The position numbers and the translations under genes are program-made. Of a stretch of 64,000 nucleotides of DNA, positions 18,144 to 27,702 are shown one piece after another. The DNA lies in the NCBI GenBank assembly GCA_964397445.1, contig CAYNHZ010000001.1:310001-374000 (forward strand), written 5' to 3'. Source of the DNA: CAYNHZ01 sp964397445 (GTDB taxonomy: Bacteria; Bacteroidota; Bacteroidia; Bacteroidales; UBA932). The stretch's first letter is position 1. Each line of letters begins with the position of its first letter. Below the pieces are notes generated by a model. It was given only the letters and a program-made list of their open reading frames with translations, had not been told where the DNA came from and searched no databases.

Positions 18144-19126
18144 CGCACCTTTTTATATATTTTCCACAGATGACTATATCCTTTCATATATAGTATTCCG
18201 AGCATAGGAGATGATGAGAAGAGGGTAAATCTTCTTTTATCTTCGTTTGAAAAGTGAAGCCCTTTTAGTTCATAGTATAGAGAGTTAAAATCATTTTTAA
18301 CAATTTTATAATTAACTTTTTCACTAAGTTTTTCTCCTATAACTGTGATAAAGCTATTTAACAATTTTGATGATACGTAACACTTAATTTTATCGGGGAC
18401 AGGGGGGAAAATTTTTCCAATAAAGGATAAAATATTTTTTAAAACCGTCAAATCATCCTTACATACATTATATTCTCTTTTTTTCTGTACTGCAGAGGTA
18501 TCATTTAGGAGATATGTGTATTGGATGGAATCTGAAAAATAGATACTCTTTGCACTAAGTAAAGCCTTGATAACGAATTCCCTATCTTCAGAATAATGAA
18601 CATTTTCGTTGAATTCTATAGAAATTCTCTCAATAAACTCCCTTTTGTAAAAATAGCTCCAACACATACTTGAAAAACCCATATTGGTAAAGAGTGTTTC
18701 TTTCTCTATAATACCGCTTTTGTGAGGATTAAAAACCTTTTTACCTTTTCCGAAGAGATCAATCGTGTACCCTATTTGAATAAGTTCAATACTCTCATCT
18801 TTTGGTAGTGTTTCTACTATTTTAGTGAAATCTTCTCCTATGAAATCATCGCTGTCTATAAATGCGATCCAACTCCCAATTGCATTTTTTATACCCAAAT
18901 TCCTCGCTGCACTAACCCCGGAATTAGTTTGATGAAAGACTCTTATCCTATTGTCTTTAGCAGCAAACTCCTCACAGATGATACCACTTCTATCTGTACT
19001 CCCATCATCTATCAATAAAATCTCTATATTATCATAAGACTGGTTTCTGGCAGACTCAATACACCTTTGAAGATACCCTTCCGAATTATAGATAGGTATT
19101 ATGATCGATATGGATGGGAGGTTCAT
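18140..19126 (-). CDS. Glycosyltransferase family 2 (GT-A)
   Basis: A 328-residue GT2 enzyme: SIIIPIYNSEGYLQRCIES at the N-terminus, IEILLIDDGSTDRSG, NSGVSAARNLGI, and the metal-binding DxD as FIDSDDF near residue 97. The C-terminal region is helical and membrane-associated in character. It probably transfers a sugar to a surface glycan. It follows the barrel protein gene with only 3 bases between and converges on the flippase. Confidence 0.87.
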   Translation of the reverse strand: MNLPSISIIIPIYNSEGYLQRCIESARNQSYDNIEILLIDDGSTDRSGIICEEFAAKDNRIRVFHQTNSGVSAARNLGIKNAIGSWIAFIDSDDFIGEDFTKIVETLPKDESIELIQIGYTIDLFGKGKKVFNPHKSGIIEKETLFTNMGFSSMCWSYFYKREFIERISIEFNENVHYSEDREFVIKALLSAKSIYFSDSIQYTYLLNDTSAVQKKREYNVCKDDLTVLKNILSFIGKIFPPVPDKIKCYVSSKLLNSFITVIGEKLSEKVNYKIVKNDFNSLYYELKGLHFSNEDKRRFTLFSSSPMLGILYMKGYSHLWKIYKKVR

Positions 19127-19129
19127 TGA

Positions 19130-20731
19130 TTAAAAATAATATCTTGCACCAAAATTGAGGAAAAGTCCGTTTAGATCTCTTGTCCCTTTATGTAGAAGAT
19201 ATGTTGCACCCTCTCCAAAAGAGATACCATATCCACCGTGAGCATAAAGTTGGAATGGGAAGTAAATATTTAGATTGGCTTTCAAACCACCTTGAAACAA
19301 ATAGGCTTGATTACTCTTTTTCTCCTCTTTAGTGATATTGTCTCCCAGAAGAAGGGTGTCATAGTATAGTCCCACTAAGGGGTATATTTGAAAATTGTTT
19401 ATCCTTAAACCATAACCTAAATTGGCACCTACGCTCATTCCTATTGTATTAAAATCGCCGGAAATACCCATAAATATCTGTCCGTTAGTTCCTCCGTACA
19501 TATCATACTCTATAGAGACTCTTACACTGTTTGACCCCGGTCTTGAGTCAAATCCGTGCATAATATAACCCAATTCAACTGCTATACTTGCGAGCTTATT
19601 TTCTAATAAAGTCTGTCCGGCTTCCACTTTTTTACCGGCAATTTGATAGAATTGAGAAGATTCGGTGTTTCCCTTAGTAACAAAGCTGTTGTCGGCAATT
19701 TTATTTGTGGCTTTAATAATCCCTACCCTTTTCCTTTTTATTGTTTTATTGTCAGATAGGAGAACATTTTCGTAAACTTTAAATCCATGGTCAGTAGATA
19801 GTCCCTCTTTAGTTCCGATTTTAGCCCTGATGGGTTTTGTAGAGTAGATAGTTGTTTTAATTGATAAATCTTCATTTCGATACTCTATTTGATTGAAGGA
19901 GCCAGCAATAACACTATTGAACATAAATTTATTATAGGCTTTTTCCTTATAGTTACTCTCTTGAATATCAACGCTACCAGAAGGTGTCGTATTATAGGAT
20001 GCAATTAGGTTGATAGGGACTTTTATTTTATTAAAAGCCTCGATTCGAGCATCATATTCACTATTTGGTGTGTTTTCATCTATCCAACAATCCCATATCT
20101 GATTGAGAAGCTCCTCGCTCCAATTAACTTTATATAGATATGTTATAAGGTTTGAACTACAAACGAATTCTTTTTTATCTGAAGAGAAAGTCTCTTCGTA
20201 GTTATGAATATCAAAGATGACAATATAGCTATTATTAATAAGTGCCTCTCCTGTCTCTTTTAGTGCATCTACCCCCCTTTTTGTGGAGAGGCTCAACAGA
20301 TAGTCTTTATCCGTAGCATTGTACTCCCCCCTTTTGTATAGGAGATTGAGATCCATCACCCCATTGTTTTGTCTGTTGAATATTGTAGAGATTATTTGCA
20401 AACCTATATTATTGTCGTTCAAATAGGATGTGATTTCGTTTGAGAGATTGCGTGGAGCGTTTTTATATACTGTTTTACCGGCAACTTTCTCTGCAACTTT
20501 ATTTTCTCGACTCAAATTGAAATCAATACTTTTAGTGGGTATGTTATTGATATCATACCTCGCATTGTATTTATTGTTATTTATCGAATTTGAGAGTTTT
20601 ATTTCGTAACTATCCTTGTAAGCGATGTGCATAATGGATATGCCTGCGCGGTTATACCTATCTTCATCTGTGGAGGCAGTTAAATGTGTGGATATAGTAA
20701 ATAGGGCAAATAATAAGATAAGTTGTTTCAT
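19130..20731 (-). CDS. Exported protein with C-terminal barrel-like domain, unrecognised
   Basis: A 533-residue protein with a clear signal peptide (MKQLILLFALFTISTHLTAS). The first ~350 residues are a mixed domain I do not recognise (GISIMHIAYKDSYEIKLSNS; NSYIVIFDIHNYEETFS; EKAYNKFMFNSVIAGSFNQIEYR). From ~385 on, alternating glycine/aromatic strands (GGTNGQIFMGISGDF, GANLGYGLRINNFQIYPLVGLYYD, GAYGISFGEGA-like) end in a terminal Phe (FGARYYF), as in outer-membrane barrels. It lies 17 bases after the xanthine dehydrogenase molybdenum subunit and 3 bases before a GT2. Function unknown. Confidence 0.7.
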   Translation of the reverse strand: MKQLILLFALFTISTHLTASTDEDRYNRAGISIMHIAYKDSYEIKLSNSINNNKYNARYDINNIPTKSIDFNLSRENKVAEKVAGKTVYKNAPRNLSNEITSYLNDNNIGLQIISTIFNRQNNGVMDLNLLYKRGEYNATDKDYLLSLSTKRGVDALKETGEALINNSYIVIFDIHNYEETFSSDKKEFVCSSNLITYLYKVNWSEELLNQIWDCWIDENTPNSEYDARIEAFNKIKVPINLIASYNTTPSGSVDIQESNYKEKAYNKFMFNSVIAGSFNQIEYRNEDLSIKTTIYSTKPIRAKIGTKEGLSTDHGFKVYENVLLSDNKTIKRKRVGIIKATNKIADNSFVTKGNTESSQFYQIAGKKVEAGQTLLENKLASIAVELGYIMHGFDSRPGSNSVRVSIEYDMYGGTNGQIFMGISGDFNTIGMSVGANLGYGLRINNFQIYPLVGLYYDTLLLGDNITKEEKKSNQAYLFQGGLKANLNIYFPFQLYAHGGYGISFGEGATYLLHKGTRDLNGLFLNFGARYYF

Positions 20732-20748
20732 TTTTTATTTATTGTTAG

Positions 20749-22968
20749 TTATAGTGAATTACATTTATATATTGACTTCAATATCTCTTCTTTTGTTAAA
20801 GGGTGGTTAATATCTGTGATATTTTTCCCGGTAGCGAAGAGGATAGCCGATCTAATAGCTTGATAAACAGACAATCCATATATCAAAGGGGGCTCTCCGA
20901 TAGCTCTACTTGTGAGTACCCCTTGTTGAAAAGGATTTTCCTGATATAGTGTTATGTTCATTATGCGAGGAATGTCGTATATGCCCGGTATTTTATATAG
21001 ATCGGGATTTGAAGTCAAAGGGTATCCTTTATCATCCCAACAAAGTTCTTCCATTGTTGTCCATCCAACTCCCTGCATAAATGCCCCTTCTATCTGTCCT
21101 TTATCTATTTTTTCATCAATTGAAAGGCCGGTATCATGTATAATATCACTCCTTAAAATAATATGTTCTCCAGTAAGGAGATCTAATTGAATCTCAGAGA
21201 TACATACTCCATATACATAGTAAAAGAATGGATTCCCTTTGCATATCTTTTTGTCAAAAGAGAGCCCCAGAGTTCTATAGAATGCCTTCTCTCCAAGGTT
21301 GATCTGAGCAATATATGCCCTTTTGAGTACCTCTTCAAAAGGGGTCTCTTTCGGAAGTGTTGATGCAAATTTGTCAATCCTCTTTTTCAATTTTTTAATA
21401 GCAATAAGTGCCGCGTGACCATTAATATCCGACCCTGTTGAGGCTGCTGTAGCAGAGGTGTTTGGTATAATAGAAGTATTTGTATTATAAACCCTTATCT
21501 TATCAAGGGGGATACTAAATTCTCGTGAAGCAATGGTAGCAATCTTATCGTAAAGCCCCTGCCCCATTTCAACCCCACCCTGATGAATAACCAATGAGCC
21601 ATCTTTGTATAGATTTACAATAGCCGATCCTTGATTGAGGTGTGTAGTGGTAAAAGAGATTCCAAATTTCACAGGGGTAGCAGCAATCCCCCTTTTTAAA
21701 TATTTGTTCTGTTTATTAAAAATTTTTATCTCCCTTTTGCGATTTTTATAATCGGCACTGATCAATATCTTTTTAAATAAAGTGGGGAGAGAGTTGTCAG
21801 ATATCCGCTCACCATAAGGGGTGATATTTTGTCTCCTTATGCCATACAAGTTAATCTTCCTTATTTGCAAGGTATCTTTATGAAGAGTATTGGCAATAAT
21901 ATCCATAATATTTTCGATAACAAAGATCCCTTGAGGGGCACCGAACCCTCTGAAAGCACAATTGGACGCAATGTTTGTTTTGCAGGGAAATAGTTGGAGA
22001 TCAACAGAGGGGATGTAATATGAGTTTTCACAATGGAGTAGGCACCTTTCCATAATTGATTGGGAGAGATCTGAGGAATACCCAATATTAAATAGAAACA
22101 GACCTTGGTACCCGATAAGTTTTCCACTATTTGAGAACCCTATTTTATATTTTACTTTGACAGGATGTCTTTTTCCTGTCATCAACATATCTTCCTCCCT
22201 CGATAAGATCATTTTGACCCTTTTCCCTGTGTGATAAGAGAGTAGAGATGCCCATATCGAACACCAAGAACCTTGTGTCTCTTTCCCCCCGAAACCACCC
22301 CCGAGATTCCCTGTTTTCACCTCTATCTTGGCACAATCTATCAGAAGTGATTCAGACAATAAAGTTTGTACCTCAGTGGGGCTTTGAGATGAGGCATTGA
22401 CCTTTACAACTCCCTCACAATCAATATATGATACAGCTCCTTGAGTCTCTAAATAGAAATGTTCCTGCCCCCCTATATTTATTGTTCCCTCCACTATATG
22501 ATCTGATTTCTGAAAGGCCTCTTCTATATTACCACTCTGAAGATGGTATGGAGGAAAGGGAAAATATTTTTTTTCGTATGACTCTTCAACATCTAAAACA
22601 GGTTTTAACTCCTCATATTCCACCTTGATCAACTCTTTAGCTTTTTGGGCACATTTTCGATCTTTTGCAGCTATCAAAGCAATAGCTTGTCCGATATATT
22701 GGCATTTCCCCTCTGCGAGGATGGGCTCATCGTGATATACTGCCCCCATATCGTTTTTACCGGGAATATCTTTGTATGTGATAATAGAGTAAACACCATC
22801 AACCAGTTTAGCCTCTTCAAGGTCTATTGACAATATATTAGCATTAGCAAAAGAGCTGTGAAGTACATAGCCATTTATCGTGTTATCATATGGGATAAAA
22901 TCATCAATGTATTCCGTTTTCCCGACTATGTGGTTATTTAATCTCTTATCTGCTTGACTCATAATCAT
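20749..22968 (-). CDS. xdhB: Xanthine dehydrogenase, molybdenum-binding subunit
   Basis: A 739-residue Mo-hydroxylase large subunit. Read directly: GGGFGGKE ending at residue 230, equivalent to the substrate-binding Glu of xanthine dehydrogenases; FRGFGAPQG, with the Arg found in purine-oxidising members; GGVEMGQGLYDK; and AIGEPPLIYG, which carries the catalytic Glu near the C-terminus. These favour xanthine/hypoxanthine oxidation over aldehyde or CO oxidation. The reaction needs molybdopterin from genes not in this window. It overlaps the Fe-S/FAD subunit gene by 23 bases, so the subunits are made together. No XdhC chaperone gene is adjacent. Confidence 0.9.
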   Translation of the reverse strand: MIMSQADKRLNNHIVGKTEYIDDFIPYDNTINGYVLHSSFANANILSIDLEEAKLVDGVYSIITYKDIPGKNDMGAVYHDEPILAEGKCQYIGQAIALIAAKDRKCAQKAKELIKVEYEELKPVLDVEESYEKKYFPFPPYHLQSGNIEEAFQKSDHIVEGTINIGGQEHFYLETQGAVSYIDCEGVVKVNASSQSPTEVQTLLSESLLIDCAKIEVKTGNLGGGFGGKETQGSWCSIWASLLSYHTGKRVKMILSREEDMLMTGKRHPVKVKYKIGFSNSGKLIGYQGLFLFNIGYSSDLSQSIMERCLLHCENSYYIPSVDLQLFPCKTNIASNCAFRGFGAPQGIFVIENIMDIIANTLHKDTLQIRKINLYGIRRQNITPYGERISDNSLPTLFKKILISADYKNRKREIKIFNKQNKYLKRGIAATPVKFGISFTTTHLNQGSAIVNLYKDGSLVIHQGGVEMGQGLYDKIATIASREFSIPLDKIRVYNTNTSIIPNTSATAASTGSDINGHAALIAIKKLKKRIDKFASTLPKETPFEEVLKRAYIAQINLGEKAFYRTLGLSFDKKICKGNPFFYYVYGVCISEIQLDLLTGEHIILRSDIIHDTGLSIDEKIDKGQIEGAFMQGVGWTTMEELCWDDKGYPLTSNPDLYKIPGIYDIPRIMNITLYQENPFQQGVLTSRAIGEPPLIYGLSVYQAIRSAILFATGKNITDINHPLTKEEILKSIYKCNSL

Positions 22969-24379
22969 TAAAGCATTTAATAAATAAATTTTCCACTAAT
23001 TGTAACCTATTTTCTGCCGACCCTCTTACATCCGATATAGGGGAGAAATCTCCCCTTGCAATAACCCCTCCCCTTTGAAAGTTTTCAAGTGTTACCTCTT
23101 TTCCAATTAGAAATTCTTCTGCACTGCAGGAGCCCTTCGGAATTGCTGCCATACCGCCGAAGCCGGTATAAAAGGTTGAGATTTTTCCTTTGTTTGTCTC
23201 AAAATAAATACAACAAGTCATCGTGGAGATATCCATATCTTTCCTTTTGGATTGTTTATGACAAAACAAAAAGCCCTCTTTTTTAGGTTTTCTTATTATT
23301 ACACCCCCTATTATTTCATCATTATGCATCTCGTTTTTCCTATAAGATGTTATAAATAAGGATGATTCAATCTCCCTTTTATTGTTTTGAGATATGAGGA
23401 CAATCTCTGCATCCAGAGCAAGTATAAGTGGCATAATATCACCTACAGGGGATGATCCTGATATGCTCCCGGAGATTGTAGCTTTGTTTCTTACCTGTTT
23501 AGAGGCAAAAGATGATAAGTACTTATCAACATTTGGATAGTAAGGGGATAAAATATTCTTAAAGGTCTCAATTGAAACATTGCCCCCTATATATAGATAG
23601 TCTTTAGTGTTTTCGCAACTTTTAAGCTGATCAATATCTGAAATATCAATGATTATTCCTGACGATATCTTATTGTGTTTGAGCATAATACTCATATCTG
23701 TTCCACCTGAAACGATTATTGCAGACCGGTATTTACTTTTGAGTTCAAGGACCTTTTTCAGCTCGGATAATTTGAAATATGAGTACCCATCCCAACTATA
23801 TTCAATATCACAATTGCCAACTTTGATGAGTTCGTCATCAAAATGTGGGAGTTCCTCATTTTTATAATCTATATCGGAAAGGGATAACATTGCCTCAAGA
23901 ATGCTCTCATATCCTGTACATCTACAGAGATTTCCGGAGAGTGTTTTCTCTATCTCTTCCCTTGAGAAAGGGAGAGCATTTCTGTAATGAGCATATGCGG
24001 ACATCACCATTCCTGGGGAGCAAAAGCCACATTGAATGCCCCGTTTCTCTATTAATGCAGATTGAATAGGGTGTAATTGTCCATTTTTCGCTATTCCTTC
24101 TATCGTGAAAAGATGTTTTCCATTAAGCATTGGGAGTAGTAATAGACAGGAGTTTAGAGCATAAAAAACAACTTTATCGATTGATTTATCTTTCTGAGCA
24201 ATGCAGACTGTACAGGCTCCGCAATCTCCAACTCCACATCCCTCTTTTGTCCCCATAAGGTGCTCATAATCTCTTAAATACTCCAACACGGTAGTTAGAG
24301 GGGTGAGATTTGACTCTTTTTCGAATGAGATTATTCGTTTTTTGTTATTAAGATAAAATGTAATGGAGGATATTGTCAT
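22946..24379 (-). CDS. xdhA: Xanthine dehydrogenase, 2Fe-2S and FAD subunit
   Basis: A 477-residue electron-transfer subunit. N-terminal ferredoxin-type cluster EGCGVGDCGACTVC (~45-58), second cluster domain QCGFCSPGM and NLCRCTGYESI (~115-160), then a FAD domain (VSGGTDMSIMLKH; QVRNKATISGSISGSSPVGD) and a CO_deh_flav_C-type tail. The ATG at 24379 is preferred because the longer frame to 24439 would run into the upstream DUF4251 gene and adds residues outside the ferredoxin fold; the chosen start is one base beyond that gene's stop. Together with the next gene it forms the two-subunit enzyme. Confidence 0.9.
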   Translation of the reverse strand: MTISSITFYLNNKKRIISFEKESNLTPLTTVLEYLRDYEHLMGTKEGCGVGDCGACTVCIAQKDKSIDKVVFYALNSCLLLLPMLNGKHLFTIEGIAKNGQLHPIQSALIEKRGIQCGFCSPGMVMSAYAHYRNALPFSREEIEKTLSGNLCRCTGYESILEAMLSLSDIDYKNEELPHFDDELIKVGNCDIEYSWDGYSYFKLSELKKVLELKSKYRSAIIVSGGTDMSIMLKHNKISSGIIIDISDIDQLKSCENTKDYLYIGGNVSIETFKNILSPYYPNVDKYLSSFASKQVRNKATISGSISGSSPVGDIMPLILALDAEIVLISQNNKREIESSLFITSYRKNEMHNDEIIGGVIIRKPKKEGFLFCHKQSKRKDMDISTMTCCIYFETNKGKISTFYTGFGGMAAIPKGSCSAEEFLIGKEVTLENFQRGGVIARGDFSPISDVRGSAENRLQLVENLFIKCFNDYESSR

Positions 24380-24380
24380 T

Positions 24381-24860
24381 TTATTTTTCTTGGATAAAAC
24401 CTTGATATGAAATAGGACTTCGTTGAGAGGTTGTAACATTTATATAAACCCTCTTATTAGAGTACATCTTAATTGAAAATTTCCATTTTTCATTTGATAG
24501 AGAAGTCGCTGTAAATCTGATAATATAGTGATCTTTTTCAAAAGTGAATGGATCAATGATCTCGATAGGAGATTTGTCTATCTCTATTGAGAGGTCTCTT
24601 CCTCCGTAGCCGATACCATCAGATTGTCCGAAATATGGGAGGTAGCAAGAAAGTGTATCTTTCTTTAGTTGCATCGTATAACCATCGGTGGTTTCTATAT
24701 TATTCCCCTTTATCGGAATTATTCTTGATATTTCTACTATTATATTATTGGATTTGATAATTTTATCTAATTCTGAAAATTCTTCGGATTGGGAGTATAA
24801 GCCGAAAGATTGTAAAATAAATAATATTAACAATAATGTTTTTGTAGTTGAAAGTTCCAT
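24381..24860 (-). CDS. DUF4251 family exported protein
   Basis: About 159 residues; signal peptide MELSTTKTLLLILFILQSFGLYSQ, then a beta-rich domain with CYLPYFGQSDGIGYGGRD, the signature I associate with DUF4251 of Bacteroidetes. The longer frame begins at 24881, but that codon lies inside the -7 box at 24879-24886, so the start at 24860 is used. Function of the family is not known. It heads the minus-strand xdhA-xdhB run, one base apart from xdhA. Confidence 0.8.
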   Translation of the reverse strand: MELSTTKTLLLILFILQSFGLYSQSEEFSELDKIIKSNNIIVEISRIIPIKGNNIETTDGYTMQLKKDTLSCYLPYFGQSDGIGYGGRDLSIEIDKSPIEIIDPFTFEKDHYIIRFTATSLSNEKWKFSIKMYSNKRVYINVTTSQRSPISYQGFIQEK

Positions 24861-24878
24861 ATAGCTTCTTTTTCGTGC

Positions 24879-24886
24879 CAAAGATA
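24879..24886 (-). promoter_or_regulatory. -7 promoter element for DUF4251-xdhAB
   Basis: Minus-strand TATCTTTG matches TAnnTTTG, 19 bases before the start at 24860. It decides against the upstream start at 24881. Confidence 0.6.
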
Positions 24887-24955
24887 CAAAATAGGTTGTA
24901 TAAGTGGTAAAAAGTGACTAAAATTGCAGATAATTTCACAACAAAAAAATTAGTT

Positions 24956-26899
24956 ATGGATGAGAAGTTAATTTCAAAAGTTCCTGAGGGACCTTTGGCA
25001 GAAAAGTGGACAAAACATAAAGCTAATATTCGTGTAGTAAGCCCGGCAAACAAGCGCAAACTTGAGGTTATCGTAATAGGTACCGGACTTGGAGGTGCAT
25101 CTGCTGCTGCCTCATTGGGAGAACTCGGATATAATGTTAAAATTTTCTGCATAAGCGATTCTCCTCGTAGAGCCCACTCTATTGCGGCCCAGGGTGGTAT
25201 AAATGCCGCAAAAAATTACCAGAATGACAATGATTCTATTTACCGTTTGTTCTATGACACTATTAAAGGTGGTGACTATAGAAGCAGGGAGGCAAATGTT
25301 TATCGTTTGGCAGAAGTAAGTAATCTTATTATAGATCAATGTGTTGCACAAGGGGTTCCTTTTGCTCGTGACTATGGCGGACTACTTGATAATAGATCTT
25401 TCGGGGGGGCACAGGTTAGCCGGACTTTCTATGCAAGGGGACAAACCGGGCAGCAATTGTTGTTAGGTGCTTATGCGTCTCTCAATAGGCAGATTGCCAA
25501 AGGAGCTGTTAAGTCTTATCCTCGACACGAAATGTTAGATCTTGTAATGATTGACGGAGAGGCAAAAGGTATTATTGCTCGCGACCTCGTAACAGGTAAG
25601 ATCGAACGTTTTGGTGCTCACGCTGTTGTTATAGCATCAGGTGGTTACGGGAATGTATTTTTCCTCTCTACCAATGCTATGAATTCAAACGGATCGGCAG
25701 CTTGGCAATGTTATAAAAAAGGGGCATATTTTGCTAACCCTTGTTTTGCTCAAATTCACCCTACTTGCATCCCTGTACACGGAGATCAACAATCAAAGCT
25801 GACCCTTATGAGTGAGTCTTTGAGAAATGATGGTAGAATATGGGTTCCTAAAAAGAAAGAGGATGTTGAAAAGTTAAGGTCAAAGAAGATAACAGGATCT
25901 CAGATTCCTGAAGAGGATAGAGATTATTATTTGGAGCGTCGCTACCCTGCTTTCGGGAACTTAGTTCCTCGTGATGTAGCTTCAAGGGCTGCCAAAGAGA
26001 GATGTGATGCAGGTTTCGGTGTAAACGAGACAGGACTTGCAGTATTTCTTGATTTTTCTTCAGCAATTGAGAGATTGGGTAAAGATGTGATCACTGCTCG
26101 TTATGGTAATCTTTTCCAAATGTATGAGAAGATAACAGCTGTTAACCCTTACAATGAACCGATGATGATCTATCCTGCTATTCACTATACAATGGGTGGA
26201 ATATGGGTTGATTACAATCTTCAAACAACAGTTCCTGGTCTTTATGCTATCGGTGAAGCTAACTTTAGTGACCATGGTGGTAACCGTCTTGGTGCATCAG
26301 CGTTGATGCAAGGACTTGCTGACGGCTACTTTATTTTACCTTATACCATAGGGGATTATCTTGCATCTAAGATACAGGTTCCTAAGACAGACATAAATCA
26401 CCCTGCTTTTGCTGAGGCTGAAAAATCTGTTAATGATAAGATTGCCAAATTGTTCTCAATCAAAGGAAAAGAATCTGTTGACCATTTCCATAAGGAATTA
26501 GGACATATAATGTGGAATTATGTTGGTATGGCGCGCGAAAAAGCCGGTTTGGAAAAGGCTATCGTGGCAATACAAGAACTCAAGAAAGAGTTTTGGTCAA
26601 ATGTTTATGTACCGGGTGAAAATAATGAGTTTAACCAAGAGATAGAGAAAGCTTTGCGTGTTGCAGATTTCTTTGAAATGGGTGAACTTATGGCAAGAGA
26701 TGCTCTCAATAGAGAGGAATCTTGCGGAGGTCACTTCAGACTTGAGATGCAGACAGAAGAGGGTGAGACAAAACGTGATGATAAGAATTTTATGTATGTC
26801 AGTGTTTGGGAGTATAAAGGAGATGGTGTTCCTTTCCTTCATAAGGAACCACTTAATTTTGAGTTTGTTAAAGTAGCTACTCGTAACTATAAAGATTAA
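24956..26899 (+). CDS. frdA: Fumarate reductase/succinate dehydrogenase flavoprotein subunit
   Basis: A 647-residue flavoprotein. FAD-binding GTGLGGASAAASLGELG; the flavin-linking His74 in RAHSIAAQGG; the active-site HPT of QIHPTCIPV; RDVASRA with the catalytic Arg; GGNRLGASALMQGLADGYF. It interconverts fumarate and succinate; in Bacteroidales it works mainly as fumarate reductase in anaerobic respiration. The ATG at 24956 gives the usual N-terminus (KVPEGPLAEKW); an in-frame GTG at 24914 is possible. It is followed by frdB after 11 bases. Unusually, no cytochrome b (frdC/sdhC) gene precedes it; a DUF4251 gene diverges there instead. Confidence 0.95.
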   Translation: MDEKLISKVPEGPLAEKWTKHKANIRVVSPANKRKLEVIVIGTGLGGASAAASLGELGYNVKIFCISDSPRRAHSIAAQGGINAAKNYQNDNDSIYRLFYDTIKGGDYRSREANVYRLAEVSNLIIDQCVAQGVPFARDYGGLLDNRSFGGAQVSRTFYARGQTGQQLLLGAYASLNRQIAKGAVKSYPRHEMLDLVMIDGEAKGIIARDLVTGKIERFGAHAVVIASGGYGNVFFLSTNAMNSNGSAAWQCYKKGAYFANPCFAQIHPTCIPVHGDQQSKLTLMSESLRNDGRIWVPKKKEDVEKLRSKKITGSQIPEEDRDYYLERRYPAFGNLVPRDVASRAAKERCDAGFGVNETGLAVFLDFSSAIERLGKDVITARYGNLFQMYEKITAVNPYNEPMMIYPAIHYTMGGIWVDYNLQTTVPGLYAIGEANFSDHGGNRLGASALMQGLADGYFILPYTIGDYLASKIQVPKTDINHPAFAEAEKSVNDKIAKLFSIKGKESVDHFHKELGHIMWNYVGMAREKAGLEKAIVAIQELKKEFWSNVYVPGENNEFNQEIEKALRVADFFEMGELMARDALNREESCGGHFRLEMQTEEGETKRDDKNFMYVSVWEYKGDGVPFLHKEPLNFEFVKVATRNYKD

Positions 26900-26910
26900 A
26901 GGAGAAAGTT

Positions 26911-27690
26911 ATGAATTTTACATTAAAAGTTTGGCGTCAAAGAAACGCAAAAGAGAAAGGACATTTCGAAACATATAAATTGCAAGATATATCTGCGGAT
27001 ACATCTTTTCTCGAAATGATGGATATTCTTAATGATCAATTGATTCATCAGGGTGTAACTCCGGTTGCTATCAATAAAGGGTGCAATAATTCAGGACCTA
27101 TTGCCTTTGACCACGATTGTCGCGAAGGTATTTGCGGAATGTGTTCACTCTATATCAACGGGCGTGCGCATGGACCTGACGATGACATCACTACTTGTCA
27201 GCTTCATATGCGTAAATTTAAAGATGGCGATACTATCACAGTTGAGCCTTGGAGAAGCGCAGGATTTCCTGTTATTCGCGACTTAGTCGTAAATAGGGGA
27301 GCTTTTGATCAGATTCTTCAAGCTGGAGGTTTTATCTCTATTAATGCCGGTGCTGCTCAAGATGCAAATGCAATTCCTATCCCCAGAAATAATGCTGAGG
27401 AGAGTATGGATGCTGCGGCTTGTGTTGGATGTGGTGCTTGTGTAGCTACTTGCAAAAATGGTTCAGCTATGCTTTTTGTCTCTGCAAGGGTTAGTTCTCT
27501 TGCACTATTGCCTCAAGGTAAAATCGAGGGGGCTAGAAGGGCAAAAAGTATGGTTGCAAAGATGGATGAGCTCGGTTTTGGTGCTTGTACAAACACTCAA
27601 GCTTGTGAGATGGAGTGTCCAAAAGGGATCACTGTTTCTCATATAGCTCGTCTGAATAGAGAATTTTTGTGTGCAAAATTAAAAGACTAA
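26911..27690 (+). CDS. frdB: Fumarate reductase/succinate dehydrogenase iron-sulfur subunit
   Basis: A 259-residue protein carrying electrons between quinol (via a membrane anchor) and FrdA. Three cluster motifs are intact: 2Fe-2S CREGICGMCSLYINGRAHGP (~70-90) with a later Cys in TTCQ, 4Fe-4S CVGCGACVATC (~172-182), and 3Fe-4S CTNTQACEMECPKGI near 230. A good ribosome-binding-like AGGAGAAAG precedes the ATG. It is co-transcribed with frdA; the alpha/beta hydrolase follows after 12 bases. Confidence 0.95.
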   Translation: MNFTLKVWRQRNAKEKGHFETYKLQDISADTSFLEMMDILNDQLIHQGVTPVAINKGCNNSGPIAFDHDCREGICGMCSLYINGRAHGPDDDITTCQLHMRKFKDGDTITVEPWRSAGFPVIRDLVVNRGAFDQILQAGGFISINAGAAQDANAIPIPRNNAEESMDAAACVGCGACVATCKNGSAMLFVSARVSSLALLPQGKIEGARRAKSMVAKMDELGFGACTNTQACEMECPKGITVSHIARLNREFLCAKLKD

Positions 27691-27702
27691 TGATTTTTTA
27701 AG

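Noticed and set aside
20749..24379. Aldehyde oxidase or CO dehydrogenase instead of xanthine dehydrogenase
   Set aside because: The large subunit keeps GGFGGKE and FRGFGAPQG, typical of purine-oxidising enzymes, and the small subunit fuses Fe-S and FAD domains, unlike the three-subunit CO dehydrogenases.
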